The notes: generated by a model not told the origin, from the sequence alone. Shown: positions 16,128-25,155, counted from the stretch's first letter. The stretch is DNA of 47,356 bases from Candidatus Enterocloster excrementipullorum (GCA_019119575.1 DWWT01000001.1:1-47356), one strand, 5' to 3'. Numbers and translations: made by a program.

Positions 16128-17386
16128 TTTCTTCCTCCCCTCCCTGTTTTGGCGCGCTCTAAGTTCCGGGCCGCGCTCCTGCCCGCGATCACGCCGCTGG
16201 ACCAGGCAAACTGCAGGTTATAGCCCCCGCATATCCCGTCCACGTCCAGAATCTCCCCGGCAAAATACAGCCCCTTCTTAATCCGCGATTCCATGGTCTG
16301 CGGGTCCACCTGCCGGGTGTCCACGCCGCCGCAGCACACCTGGGCGTTTGCAAATGGATTGACCGACATGACGATGGCCTCATAGGACTTGAGCTGCTCC
16401 AAAAGCCGCCCCAGCTGCTTTCCCGTAAGCTCTCCGGCCTTCACCGAGGGGCTGATTCCGGCAAGCTTTAAAAGCACCTGGGAGATCTTCGGATTCAGCA
16501 TCCCTGTAAAAAATTCCCCCGCAGGCTTATATCCCAGGAGGGAGGCCCGCCGTTTTAAAAGGCCGAATGCCTCCCGTTCCTCCCATGCGGGCATAAAATC
16601 CACCCGCACCGTCACCCGTTTTCTCTGATCCAGGGCCCGGGCCGCAAAACGGCTCACCTGGAAAATGGGAATCCCCGACAGACCGTAATCCACAAGCTGC
16701 AGTTCTCCCCGATCTTCTGCCATGAGCTTTCCGTCAGCAAAGAGCCGGACGGCTGCGTCTGTCCGCACGCCTGCCATCTGCCGGTACATAGTGCCCTGGC
16801 AGCGCAGCTGCACCAGAGCCGGAAGGGGTTTGATGACCGAATGCCCCAGCCCCTTCGCCAGCTCGTAGCCGCTGCCGTCCGAGCCCGTGGCGGGCGCGGC
16901 CTTGGACCCGGCCGCCAGGATCAGCGCATCCTCTTTAAGCCTCCCCTGGTCTGTGTGCAGAAGAAAGCCGCCTTTCGCATCTTCCTCAATCCGGCTTATA
17001 TGGCAGGAAAGGTGAATCTGCACCCGTCTTCTCTCCGCCTCCTGCAAAAGGACATCCCGCACCGAGGAAGCCTGATCCGAATAGGGATAGAGATAGCCGT
17101 TTCTGTCCTTGATCAGGATTCCCAATCCCTCAAAAAAGCCCAGAGTTTCCTCCAGGCCAAATCCTCCGATTACCTTCATGGGAAAGCCATCCTGGCCGCA
17201 CCGAAAGCAGGACGCGTCCATTTTCCGGTTGCTCAGATTGCAGCGCCCGCTGCCTGTGGACAGGATTTTCTTTCCCGCCTTATCCATATGTTCAATCACC
17301 GTCACCTGGGCACCGGCCCGGGCCGCCGCAATGGCCGCCGCAAGTCCGGATGCCCCGGCGCCTACGATTCCTACTCTTCCTATCAT
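16124..17386 (-). CDS. NAD(P)/FAD-dependent oxidoreductase, HI0933/BaiN-like family
   Basis: A 420-residue flavoprotein. The N-terminal FAD-binding motif is VGAGASGLAAA (residues 8-18), followed by GKKILSTGSGRCNLSN, characteristic of the HI0933 family. The C-terminal CCGGVDTRQVDPQTMES and YFAGEILDVDGICGGYNLQ blocks are also diagnostic. I start it at the ATG at 17384-17386 (GGAG 10 nt upstream) because the frame upstream of that runs into a 14-bp tandem repeat. One member, BaiN, is linked to bile-acid reduction, but most homologues are of unknown function and no bai operon is present here. It is translationally coupled to the COG2509 gene. Confidence 0.9.
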   Translation of the reverse strand: MIGRVGIVGAGASGLAAAIAAARAGAQVTVIEHMDKAGKKILSTGSGRCNLSNRKMDASCFRCGQDGFPMKVIGGFGLEETLGFFEGLGILIKDRNGYLYPYSDQASSVRDVLLQEAERRRVQIHLSCHISRIEEDAKGGFLLHTDQGRLKEDALILAAGSKAAPATGSDGSGYELAKGLGHSVIKPLPALVQLRCQGTMYRQMAGVRTDAAVRLFADGKLMAEDRGELQLVDYGLSGIPIFQVSRFAARALDQRKRVTVRVDFMPAWEEREAFGLLKRRASLLGYKPAGEFFTGMLNPKISQVLLKLAGISPSVKAGELTGKQLGRLLEQLKSYEAIVMSVNPFANAQVCCGGVDTRQVDPQTMESRIKKGLYFAGEILDVDGICGGYNLQFAWSSGVIAGRSAARNLERAKTGRGGRK

Positions 17387-17403
17387 TCGTACACTGCTCC
17401 TAT

Positions 17404-17451
17404 AGCTGACATAATCCAGCTGACACAATCTAGCTGACATCATTTAGCTGG
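17404..17451. repeat. Short tandem repeat, 14-bp unit, about 3.4 copies
   Basis: Units agctgacataatcc (17404), agctgacacaatct (17418) and agctgacatcattt (17432), followed by agctgg. The repeat lies in the 57-bp gap between two genes and includes the TAA stop codon (17444-17446) of the BofC-like gene. Confidence 0.85.
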
Positions 17452-17842
17452 TATAAGATTCCAGATAATGATACACATCCATCATGGTGGGAAACCAGAT
17501 TCCCTCCATCAGCCTGCCTCGCTCCTCCTCGGGAAAATCCGTCACCGGAATGTGGGTGTACAGGCATATGGTCGTCCTGTCACTGCAGAACACCAGGAGA
17601 AATCCGGATTCCGATACAAGATAATATTCCTCTCTGGCCTGGGTGGTCTCCGCCACCGGCGTTATCTTCTCCTGGGCCGCAGCCGCTCTTCCCGCCATGT
17701 CATTCACCGTCTCCGTCTCAAGCACAGTGTTGGGAATAGCCCGCTCCTGCCGGATATAATACCGGGTGATTCCATAGCCCGCAATCAGACATGCCGCGGA
17801 CGCGGCCGCAAACAAAAGAAAGCAATACATTACCCGCTTCAT
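17444..17842 (-). CDS. Membrane-anchored protein with BofC C-terminal-like domain
   Basis: A 132-residue protein with one N-terminal transmembrane helix (about residues 5-25) and an extracytoplasmic tail. The last 60 residues (from EEYYLVSESGFLLVF to the C-terminal LESYTS, with a TDFPEEERGRLMEGI core) resemble the C-terminal domain of BofC, the sporulation checkpoint protein; this is recognition by pattern, not a search result. GCAAGGAGG lies 5 nt before the ATG. It follows the SpoVB-like gene by 148 bp in a run rich in sporulation genes. No BofC N-terminal domain is present, so a function should not be carried over. Confidence 0.7.
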   Translation of the reverse strand: MKRVMYCFLLFAAASAACLIAGYGITRYYIRQERAIPNTVLETETVNDMAGRAAAAQEKITPVAETTQAREEYYLVSESGFLLVFCSDRTTICLYTHIPVTDFPEEERGRLMEGIWFPTMMDVYHYLESYTS

Positions 17843-17990
17843 TGGGAACCTCCTTGCGCCCGGCCTCCCTATTTTGGTCCGCCAGGCTTTCTGTTACGGA
17901 TAGTATTGGCTTTCTGTACACATTTTAAACGCCTTTTTGCCGCAGCGCGCCCGCCGGACCTGCCCCGCAGATATGCCGTAGCGCCCGCGC

Positions 17991-19715
17991 TCACAGCAGC
18001 CGCAGTTTCTTAAATACCCGTGTCAGGCGCGTTCCCATGGGCATTTCCTTCAGCTCTTCCTCATTGACCGCCCCCAGCTTCACCAGGAGAACCCCGTAAA
18101 CCGCCATGGCCGCAGCCACGGAGGGGAAAACCAGAAGGGCCATTCCCAGGCGTCCCCGAAGCATCCCCGCGGGGAAAAGAGCTGCCAGCCCCCGGTAAAC
18201 GCCGTATGCCGCAACCCCCATAAGAAGGGAGCAGACGGACGGCAGAACAAAGGTTTTCTTTATCTCCTGGCGGTAGCGGGCCGTCCGGGCAATACTCCTG
18301 GCGTTTAAAAGGCACATCACCAGGGCAAACACGATATTGGCCAGAACCACGCTGTAAATTCCCAGTTTCAGTCCCAAAAGAAGGGTCTCCAAAACCGCCA
18401 CATGAATCACCAGGGCCGCCGCTGAATGGCGGATGGGCAGATCCATCCGGTTGAGCCCCTGCAGAATGGCGTTTGTCACCGTGGACAGGGAATAGAACAC
18501 CACAGCCAGGGAACCCGCCATGGAAAGGCGGATTAAAAGGCTGTTGTCCTCACTGACAAAGAGCAGGTTGCAGACCGGTTCCGCCAGGGCCGTGATCCCC
18601 ACGGCTGCCGGGATGGCAATCAGCATGGAAAAGCGGATGGATGAGGCGATCTTCGCCCGGGTCTGCTTTTTGTCCCCTCTGGATACCGCCCGGGTAAGGG
18701 ACGGGATCAGCGAGGAAGACAGAGCATTGGACACCGCCACCGGTATATTAAAGAGAAGCTGGTACTGTCCCAGAGCCCCCCAGAAAATGGCAATGTCGTC
18801 GGCCCCGTACCCCAGCTTGTCCATCCCCTGGCCAAACAAATAGTTGTCCACCACATTGGAGCAATTGTAGACGCCGCTGCTGATGACGATGGGAAGCACC
18901 GTGATGGTGAGAAGATACATAAGCCGTCCATAGCTCTCCTTCCTGCGCCGTCCGGTTCCCTGCCTGGTCCCGGCTTTCTTGGGCTTCACAGAGACCAGCG
19001 CCCTGTTTCCCGCGGAAACAGTCAGAAGGATAAAAAAGAGCAGGGCTGTCAGGGCCCCTGCCCCTGTTCCGATGGTACCGCCCGCAGCTCCCAGCGCGTA
19101 GGAATAATCCTCCGCCCCACTGGCCGCGTTCATGGCGAGGCCTCTCTGGAAGAGAAGGCCGGCCGCCACCACACTGACCACGGCATTGACAATCTGTTCC
19201 AGTATCTGGGAAAGCGCCGTGGGAACCATGGTTCCCATTCCCTGAAAATATCCCCGCAGAACGCCCAGATAGGCCATGATCCATATGGTGGGCGCCAGGG
19301 TCTTTAAAGCGTACCGGGACATAGGCGTCTTGATCAGCTCCGCGAACAGATCCGCACCGAACCAGAGGACAGCGGCGGCAATTCCTCCTACCGCCGTGGC
19401 GTACACAAGGCCCGCCTTAAGAATCCTCCGGCAGTTATGATACTCCCCCCTGGCAAGGCGGGAAGAAATCATTTTTGAGACAGCCACAGGCATGCTGTAG
19501 GAGGACAGGATCAGAAGAATATTGTAGACATTGTAGGCGGATGTATAATACCCGTTTCCCTGTTTGCCGATGATGTCATTTAACGGCATCCGGTAGAGCA
19601 TGCCGATAATCCGCACCAGGATTCCCGCCGCCGCCAGGATGCTTCCCTGAACCACAAAATTTGCAGCCCTTCCTCCGCGCATGTTCGTTCCGTTTTCTCT
19701 GCTGTTACGATTCAT
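17991..19715 (-). CDS. SpoVB/MurJ-like polysaccharide flippase (MATE/MOP superfamily)
   Basis: A 574-residue polytopic membrane protein with about fourteen hydrophobic segments. The N-terminal region (FVVQGSILAAAGILVRIIGM, then LYRMPLNDIIGKQGNGYY) is the signature of the clostridial SpoVB-like polysaccharide biosynthesis group. Such proteins move lipid-linked peptidoglycan or polysaccharide precursors across the membrane. The start is uncertain: I choose the ATG at 19713-19715 (AGGGA close upstream), overlapping the stop of the yerB-like gene by 11 bp; ATGs at 19733 and 19682 are alternatives. Given the neighbours yqfC and yqfD, a role in spore cortex or envelope assembly is plausible but inferred. 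Confidence 0.88.
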   Translation of the reverse strand: MNRNSRENGTNMRGGRAANFVVQGSILAAAGILVRIIGMLYRMPLNDIIGKQGNGYYTSAYNVYNILLILSSYSMPVAVSKMISSRLARGEYHNCRRILKAGLVYATAVGGIAAAVLWFGADLFAELIKTPMSRYALKTLAPTIWIMAYLGVLRGYFQGMGTMVPTALSQILEQIVNAVVSVVAAGLLFQRGLAMNAASGAEDYSYALGAAGGTIGTGAGALTALLFFILLTVSAGNRALVSVKPKKAGTRQGTGRRRKESYGRLMYLLTITVLPIVISSGVYNCSNVVDNYLFGQGMDKLGYGADDIAIFWGALGQYQLLFNIPVAVSNALSSSLIPSLTRAVSRGDKKQTRAKIASSIRFSMLIAIPAAVGITALAEPVCNLLFVSEDNSLLIRLSMAGSLAVVFYSLSTVTNAILQGLNRMDLPIRHSAAALVIHVAVLETLLLGLKLGIYSVVLANIVFALVMCLLNARSIARTARYRQEIKKTFVLPSVCSLLMGVAAYGVYRGLAALFPAGMLRGRLGMALLVFPSVAAAMAVYGVLLVKLGAVNEEELKEMPMGTRLTRVFKKLRLL

Positions 19716-20913
19716 TTCCCTGCTGTACTCCATCCTTATCCATGATGCGGAACTTGTCATAGTCCCTGGTAGAAATAATGCAGACCCAAGTCTGTCCCTG
19801 GTTCAGCACGATTTCCCGGTGATCCAGGTCGTAATAGCGGGTAGGGCCATATTCCCCCTCCTTCTCCCAGCTCACGGGAATGGCCTTTCCGCCGGTCAGA
19901 AAATACCCAAACTCCGAGGTATGTACGTTGAACGCCAGATATTCTGTGGAGGCATAATAGCCGGACTGGCAGAACTGGACAATCACATTCTTCGCGGTGA
20001 CAGGCCCCTCATCTCCCTGGTGCACATCCCCGTACTGATACCTGTGATAGAGACCGTCCTCCTCGTCATAGAGAAAATATGCCTGGTTCAGCAGATAGCC
20101 CGTCTCTGCCGCCGCCGCTTCCATCACGCCGGGTCTCTCCTCCAGAGAAACATCGTTTCCATCCCTGGCAAACAGATAATGCCCGGCATAGGCAGGATCA
20201 TAGGCGGTGGAATACCCCAATTTTTCTATGGCTTCCGTCAGGCGCTGCCCGCTGGTATAGGCGTTGTGGGGTGATTTTTTATCGCTGCTCCGGTAATAGG
20301 CCGTCGTCCCGATGGCCTCCAGGCCATTGATATTGTCCGCATAATCCAGATAGGGCCTGGCAAATGTACTCTGCCCATAGTGGGCGTAGATTGCGTCAAA
20401 TTCCTTTGCGAAGTAGATGTAATAGGTCCGGCAGCTCCTGACTGAGCCGATGCGCTCCAGACTGTCGTAATCCTCCAAAAAGGCCAAAAAGCGGTTCATC
20501 CCGCCCTCTACAGGCGCTTCGTAAACCACGCCTGCCCGGTTGATTCCATACTGGGGCTGAGCCTCCCGGTCATTGCTCATCATCACCGCCACCGGGCGTC
20601 TGTCCCCCTTGGCCGTCTCAATCAATTGCCCGGTCAGATAGCTGCGTATCATCCCGTCCGTTGCCTGCCGTTCCTCCGGGAGATAATAGTCGGGCAGCTC
20701 CTCCTCCGAAAGATCGGAAAAAATCTCAATCTCCCCCAAGCGTTCCGAACCGCCTGCTGATCCTGCGGAGGGATCGGTTCCCTGACCGGATCCGGTTCCC
20801 GGTGAAATCTGATTTGTACCTGTCTCCGCAGGGGCTCCTGCCTGCCTCGCGCAGCCGGAAAAGGCAAAGATGGCCGCCGCTGCCAGCAGCCATCCGCCTC
20901 TCTTCCAAATCAC
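19705..20913 (-). CDS. DUF3048 lipoprotein (YerB-like)
   Basis: A 402-residue DUF3048 protein. I start it at the GTG at 20911-20913, which overlaps the ybeY stop as GTGA and has GGGGG 8 nt upstream. This start gives a lipoprotein signal peptide ending FSGC with the lipidated cysteine at residue 21. A Gly/Ser/Thr-rich linker follows, then the DUF3048 region with RPVAVMMSNDREAQPQYGIN, SVRSCRTYYIYFAKEFDAIY and the C-terminal RYYDLDHREIVLNQGQTWV block. The longer open frame reaches into ybeY and is not needed. The family function is unknown; the protein should sit outside the membrane. It is coupled to ybeY and overlaps the flippase gene. Confidence 0.9.
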   Translation of the reverse strand: MIWKRGGWLLAAAAIFAFSGCARQAGAPAETGTNQISPGTGSGQGTDPSAGSAGGSERLGEIEIFSDLSEEELPDYYLPEERQATDGMIRSYLTGQLIETAKGDRRPVAVMMSNDREAQPQYGINRAGVVYEAPVEGGMNRFLAFLEDYDSLERIGSVRSCRTYYIYFAKEFDAIYAHYGQSTFARPYLDYADNINGLEAIGTTAYYRSSDKKSPHNAYTSGQRLTEAIEKLGYSTAYDPAYAGHYLFARDGNDVSLEERPGVMEAAAAETGYLLNQAYFLYDEEDGLYHRYQYGDVHQGDEGPVTAKNVIVQFCQSGYYASTEYLAFNVHTSEFGYFLTGGKAIPVSWEKEGEYGPTRYYDLDHREIVLNQGQTWVCIISTRDYDKFRIMDKDGVQQGNES

Positions 20914-21407
20914 CGGCTGTACCCCCGCGTGTCCAGAATCGCCCGCTGGCGCGCTTCCATATCCAGCCGCTCCTCCTCCTCCATGTGGTCGTAGCCGCAC
21001 AGGTGGAGCATGCTGTGGGCAACCAGAAAGGCGAGCTCACGCCTCTGGGAATGGCCATATTTTTCTGCCTGCTCCTCCACCTTGTCCACAGAGATCACAA
21101 TATCTCCCAGCATCAGCTCTCCGGTCTCCGGATTAAAATAATCCTCCGCCTGCTCCTCCACATGGGAAAAATCCGCCGGGCGTCCGTAATCTACCAGGGG
21201 AAAGGAGAGGACGTCCGTGGGAGCGTCTATCTGACGATGCTCCCGGTTGATCTCCCGGATGGAGGGGTTGTCCGTCAAAATTACGTTCACCTCCGCCTCA
21301 TAGGGGCATTCCTCATAGTCCAGGGACGCCTCCACAATCTCCCGGATAATCTCCTCGTAGGGAAGGGAAAGTTTTTTCTCTGCTTCGTACTCGATCGTAA
21401 CCGTCAT
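20910..21407 (-). CDS. ybeY: rRNA maturation endoribonuclease YbeY
   Basis: A 165-residue metal-dependent RNase involved in 16S rRNA 3' maturation and ribosome quality control. The zinc-binding H-x3-H-x5-H motif is H131, H135 and H141 in AHSMLHLCGYDH. The upstream TDVLSFP block is also conserved. The start is the ATG at 21405-21407 with AAAGGA upstream; the open frame further upstream overlaps phoH and is not used. It lies 28 nt after phoH, the usual phoH-ybeY order in Firmicutes, and its stop overlaps the start of the DUF3048 gene. Confidence 0.96.
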   Translation of the reverse strand: MTVTIEYEAEKKLSLPYEEIIREIVEASLDYEECPYEAEVNVILTDNPSIREINREHRQIDAPTDVLSFPLVDYGRPADFSHVEEQAEDYFNPETGELMLGDIVISVDKVEEQAEKYGHSQRRELAFLVAHSMLHLCGYDHMEEEERLDMEARQRAILDTRGYSR

Positions 21408-21435
21408 ATGTGTCCTTTCCCGAGAAACCGCGCCC

Positions 21436-22503
21436 TCAGCCCTTCTGGGGCCGCCGCAGGCGCACCTTGGCCCGGCGTACCCTGGGGGCTTTGTCCCGCA
21501 GCACGTCCGCCGGCATCTTCTGGGACCGTTCCCTGTCCCTGGGCGCTGTGCGCTTCTCGTAGTCATCGTATGCCTGGACAATCTTCTGCACCAGAGGATG
21601 GCGCACCACGTCCGAGCTTGTTAGATAGCAAAATCCGATATCGTCAATTTTCTTTAACACTTTTAAGGCGGTGTCAAGGCCGGAAACCGCGCCGGAAGGC
21701 AGATCCTTCTGGGTCTGGTCGCCGGTGATGATCACCTTGGAGCCAAATCCAATGCGGGTAAGAAACATCTTCATCTGGGCCGGAGTGGTATTCTGGGCCT
21801 CATCCAGGATGATATACGCATTATCCAGGGTACGGCCCCGCATATAGGCCAGCGGCGCCACCTCGATGAGCCCTTTCTCCGAATTGTGGGCAAAGCTCTC
21901 CGCCCCCATGATCTGGTAAAGGGCATCGTACAGGGGCCGGAGGTAGGGATCAATCTTGCTCTGCAGGTCTCCGGGAAGAAATCCCAGCTTCTCCCCGGCC
22001 TCAATGGCCGGACGTGTCAGAATGATCCGGCCCACCTCCCCGTTTTTGAATGCCTGGATTGCCATCGCCATGGCCAGATAGGTCTTTCCCGTTCCCGCAG
22101 GCCCAATGCCGAAGACAATCATCTTCTTACGGATCGCGTCCACATACTGCTTCTGTCCCAGGGTCTTTGGCTTTACCGGCTTTCCGGAAACGGTCCGGCA
22201 GATGATGTCCTTGTCAATTTCCAGAATCTGCCCGTCATTCTCCGTAAAGGAAAGGGACAGCGCATAATCCACATTCTGCTCCGTGATGGTATTGCCCCGC
22301 TTGGAAAGCTCCACCAGGTTGTTGAACACGCTCTTGGCCTTGCCCACGGTCTGCTCCGGCCCGATCAGCTTGATCTCCCCGTCTCTGGCCAGGATGGTTA
22401 CGTGCAGGGTTCTCTCAATCTTTTTTAAATATGCATCGAACTGCCCGCAGACATTCTTCTCGTGCTCCGCGGGAATATCAATCAGTGTCTCAATCACACT
22501 CAT
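21436..22503 (-). CDS. phoH: PhoH family ATPase
   Basis: A 355-residue PhoH-like P-loop ATPase. An N-terminal KH-like region (about 30-100) is followed by the ATPase domain with Walker A GPAGTGKT (134-141) and Walker B IILDEAQN (231-238). The C-terminal tail is arginine-rich. The ATG overlaps the yqfD stop as ATGA, and AAAGG lies 9 nt upstream, so translation is coupled. The yqfC-yqfD-phoH-ybeY order is conserved in sporulating Firmicutes. A role in RNA metabolism is inferred from its constant pairing with ybeY. There is no sign of phosphate control here despite the name. Confidence 0.95.
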   Translation of the reverse strand: MSVIETLIDIPAEHEKNVCGQFDAYLKKIERTLHVTILARDGEIKLIGPEQTVGKAKSVFNNLVELSKRGNTITEQNVDYALSLSFTENDGQILEIDKDIICRTVSGKPVKPKTLGQKQYVDAIRKKMIVFGIGPAGTGKTYLAMAMAIQAFKNGEVGRIILTRPAIEAGEKLGFLPGDLQSKIDPYLRPLYDALYQIMGAESFAHNSEKGLIEVAPLAYMRGRTLDNAYIILDEAQNTTPAQMKMFLTRIGFGSKVIITGDQTQKDLPSGAVSGLDTALKVLKKIDDIGFCYLTSSDVVRHPLVQKIVQAYDDYEKRTAPRDRERSQKMPADVLRDKAPRVRRAKVRLRRPQKG

Positions 22504-23720
22504 TCCATCAAACCTTTCTCTTCCACCGGCGCTCTGCGCACAATGGACTGTTCCGTCACAAGCCGGCCGATTATACGCCAGCCGGATGGACTTGTTTCTA
22601 TTCTATCATTATTTTCCAGAATGTGTACCCCCTTTTCCTCTAAATTTTTGACCGTCTGTTCATTGATCATCTGAGCCAGGCCCGCAAGCTCCTCCTGCCC
22701 GTAGTTCTTTTCATAGGATACCATCTCCCTGCCCCGGATATTCCCCAGGTACACGGGAAGGCAGAAATCGGAAAAAAGCGTAAGCTGCCTCTCCTCCATA
22801 AAATAATCCCATTCCCCGTTTCCGCCGGCAGGCATAAGAAACGTAAAGGACCAGGGGCCAATCCGTATGTACGCGCCGGACCGCTCCCGCCCGGTAGCGG
22901 TTCGGGCCTCGTGAAACAGAGGGATCTCCTTCTCATACGTCTCCACAATCCGCGCCGTCACATCCCCGTCCGCAGGAATCAGGTAGGCCCGAAGCTCCTC
23001 CCCATTATCCCCGACAATGGAAACGCGGCCCTCCACCAGCACCTGTCCCTCCTCCACTTCCTGCCCCACCGCCGTCCGGGCCGTTCCGCTTCTCACCACC
23101 ATGGAAGTAATCACTCCGCTCTTTGCTGCTACAAGATCAGACGGAGTCTCCTCCTTCTCCGGAATCCGGGACAGGACTTCATTTTCTTTAACGCGAATAA
23201 ACAGCCGGTTTCCCGATATGCCGGCCGATACCCAGGTGATCTCCGGGAACGCAGCCCGCAGGGCCTCCTCCAGCTCCCCGCAGTCCAACCGTGCCTTTAA
23301 TGTCCCGCTCTCCACATCCATGGATGCGAGAAACTGCAGCAGAGTATCGCGGGTGTAGTGATATTCCCCCTCAATCCGGATATCCCAGATAAAAAGGGAC
23401 ATGATATAAAGGAACAGAAAAAAGGCGCAGATCCCCGCGCCATACCACCAGCGCCTTCTGTTCTTGTGCAGAAAAAAAGGAAGACCTGCGCGTGCGCGGA
23501 TGGACAGCCTGACCCCTGCTTTGCGGACCAGAGGCCTGATCTGCCGGAAATCCCGAAGCAGCATGCAGCACTCATATCTTCCGTCCGCGTTGCAGCGGAT
23601 GTCCCATATTTCTATTTCCCTGGCACTGCACAAATTCAAAAAGCGCTCCGGGGAGTATCCCCAGAGTTCAATTCGGACATACCCTTTCCCATTTCGGGCC
23701 AGTCTTTCAATCAACCGCAC
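22500..23720 (-). CDS. yqfD: Sporulation protein YqfD
   Basis: A 406-residue protein, the usual YqfD length. A cytoplasmic N-terminal domain (GYSPERFLNLCSAREI) is followed by one transmembrane helix (about residues 92-112) and an extracytoplasmic domain of about 280 residues. The frame begins with GTG at 23718-23720, but GGAGGAGGA abuts that codon; TTG at 23712-23714 has better spacing and may be the true start. It is 33 nt after yqfC and overlaps phoH. In Bacillus the yqfCD genes are needed for efficient sporulation and are under mother-cell control. Confidence 0.94.
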   Translation of the reverse strand: MRLIERLARNGKGYVRIELWGYSPERFLNLCSAREIEIWDIRCNADGRYECCMLLRDFRQIRPLVRKAGVRLSIRARAGLPFFLHKNRRRWWYGAGICAFFLFLYIMSLFIWDIRIEGEYHYTRDTLLQFLASMDVESGTLKARLDCGELEEALRAAFPEITWVSAGISGNRLFIRVKENEVLSRIPEKEETPSDLVAAKSGVITSMVVRSGTARTAVGQEVEEGQVLVEGRVSIVGDNGEELRAYLIPADGDVTARIVETYEKEIPLFHEARTATGRERSGAYIRIGPWSFTFLMPAGGNGEWDYFMEERQLTLFSDFCLPVYLGNIRGREMVSYEKNYGQEELAGLAQMINEQTVKNLEEKGVHILENNDRIETSPSGWRIIGRLVTEQSIVRRAPVEEKGLME

Positions 23721-23753
23721 TCCTCCTCCAGGACATACCTATGCACCGGGCGC

Positions 23754-24020
23754 TTATTCAAAGGCCAGTGAATGGATGCGTCCGGTAACCATCATCTCCT
23801 CCGCCGTATACCGCTCGATGCGCAGCGCTTCTCCCTGAATGACCACCCGGCAGTTCCTGGCCCGGATCTTGACAAGCGTATCTGTGTAGAGCAGAATCCC
23901 TCTGTAATTTTCTATGTTTACCTGGCAGTTTCCTACAAAGCGCACGAGCACATCCCCCAGGATCACATCCCTTGGCAGGCCCAGGGCGGAAACAGCCGTT
24001 CTCTTTGACTCCCATGCCAT
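23754..24020 (-). CDS. yqfC: Sporulation protein YqfC (YabP family)
   Basis: An 88-residue YabP/YqfC family protein with the beta-rich pattern VNIENYRGILLYTDTLVKIR near its middle. I start it at the ATG at 24018-24020, with GGGGAG 9 nt upstream; the open frame continues 26 codons further but without a ribosome-binding site. About 30 bp upstream the minus strand reads CATATAAT (24052-24059), similar to the -10 of mother-cell sigma-E promoters, but no convincing -35 was found. It is the first gene of the yqfC-yqfD-phoH-ybeY run, divergent from the DUF4397 gene. Confidence 0.9.
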   Translation of the reverse strand: MAWESKRTAVSALGLPRDVILGDVLVRFVGNCQVNIENYRGILLYTDTLVKIRARNCRVVIQGEALRIERYTAEEMMVTGRIHSLAFE

Positions 24021-24154
24021 GCGGCCTTGCTCCCCTACACCGGTTCCTTTTATTATATGCCCTGCGCCTTCTCCCCATTCCGCGCAAAAAAAATTCACAT
24101 TCCGGCACGCCCCTGAATAGACTATACTGAAATATGAAAATGAGCGAGGTATTT

Positions 24155-25135
24155 ATGAACAATCACCCTTACCATTCGGACCGAATGAATGAGTATCCGG
24201 ATACCTATGTGGAAGCTCAGGAGACCGGGGCAGATGTGCCGGTTGCCCCTCTTCCCAATCCTGGGGAGGGAGGACCGGTAACGGCTCCGGACGCAGGCAA
24301 TGAGCAGAATGGACAGAACGGACAAAATGGGCAGAACGGCTCCATGAATCCTGAACATACTCCCGTGATTCCCCTTCCCAATCCGGGAGAAGGCGGTCCT
24401 GTGGTGGCCCCGGAACCTAATGTCCCCAGCCGCCCAAGCGGCAGCTTTCCTCCTATTTTCCGCCCTGTATTTCCCGGCTCCGGAAACCATTCTTCCGTAA
24501 CCGTAATCCCCGGAATCACGTTTCCCTGCTTCAGCTGCACCGCCAGCAGCTTCGGCCGGGTGCGTATATTAAATGCCTGCACCGGCTACCAGCCCTTCTA
24601 CGTATATCTGGGCAACTGGATGATCGCCAGCCAGCTGGGCAATGGGGACATCACAAGCTATGTCCAAGCTGCCTCCGGAAGCCAGACAATTACCGTATCC
24701 GGCGCCAACGGCTATGTGTACATCCAAAAGCCCATCCAGGTAAAGGCCTCCTCCTCTATAACCGTGGCCATCATCAATACGGCCAGCGGCCTGGATCTGA
24801 TGGAGATCTCGGACATTTCCTGCACTGCTCCCTCCGGCACCAGCTGCCTCAGGGCCTGCAATCTGTCCCTGAACCTGGGCCCGTTTGACATCTCTATCGG
24901 CAATCAGGGCAGCACCTACATGGCCTTCAGCAACGTGCGCTACAAGGAGGTAACTCCCTACACCAGCTTTTATCCCGGATGGTACCAGATTTACATCGCC
25001 CGGACCGGAGCCTACCCCAACACCTATGTGGCCAGCGCCGCCGCAAACATGAGCGCGAACAATTCCTACACTCTGTACATCTTCAACGCGCCCACTGCCA
25101 CAGAAGGACTGAAAACCATGGTTGTGGCGAATTAG
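24155..25135 (+). CDS. DUF4397 protein with repetitive Pro/Gly/Asn-Gln N-terminus
   Basis: A 326-residue protein. The start is the ATG at 24155 with GCGAGG 4-5 nt upstream; an ATG 21 nt earlier has no ribosome-binding site. Residues about 1-110 are low-complexity: two copies of a PLPNPGEGGPV motif (24251-24283 and 24371-24403) flank an Asn-Gly-Gln repeat (24308-24340). The remainder is a beta-rich DUF4397 domain with recurring segments (RVRILNACTGYQPFYVYLG, then the VAIINTASGLDLM block). I see no signal peptide, although DUF4397 proteins are often secreted. It stands alone on the plus strand opposite yqfC. A spore-surface or cell-surface role is possible but not shown. Confidence 0.87.
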   Translation: MNNHPYHSDRMNEYPDTYVEAQETGADVPVAPLPNPGEGGPVTAPDAGNEQNGQNGQNGQNGSMNPEHTPVIPLPNPGEGGPVVAPEPNVPSRPSGSFPPIFRPVFPGSGNHSSVTVIPGITFPCFSCTASSFGRVRILNACTGYQPFYVYLGNWMIASQLGNGDITSYVQAASGSQTITVSGANGYVYIQKPIQVKASSSITVAIINTASGLDLMEISDISCTAPSGTSCLRACNLSLNLGPFDISIGNQGSTYMAFSNVRYKEVTPYTSFYPGWYQIYIARTGAYPNTYVASAAANMSANNSYTLYIFNAPTATEGLKTMVVAN

Positions 25136-25155
25136 ATCCCGTTTCAATCATCAAA

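Noticed and set aside
16124-17386. Reading the HI0933-family gene as baiN of a bile-acid pathway
   Set aside because: No other bai genes are nearby and the family is broad and mostly uncharacterised.
24302-24352. Short repeats resembling a microsatellite or CRISPR fragment
   Set aside because: They code for the Asn-Gly-Gln repeat within the DUF4397 protein and have no spacer structure.
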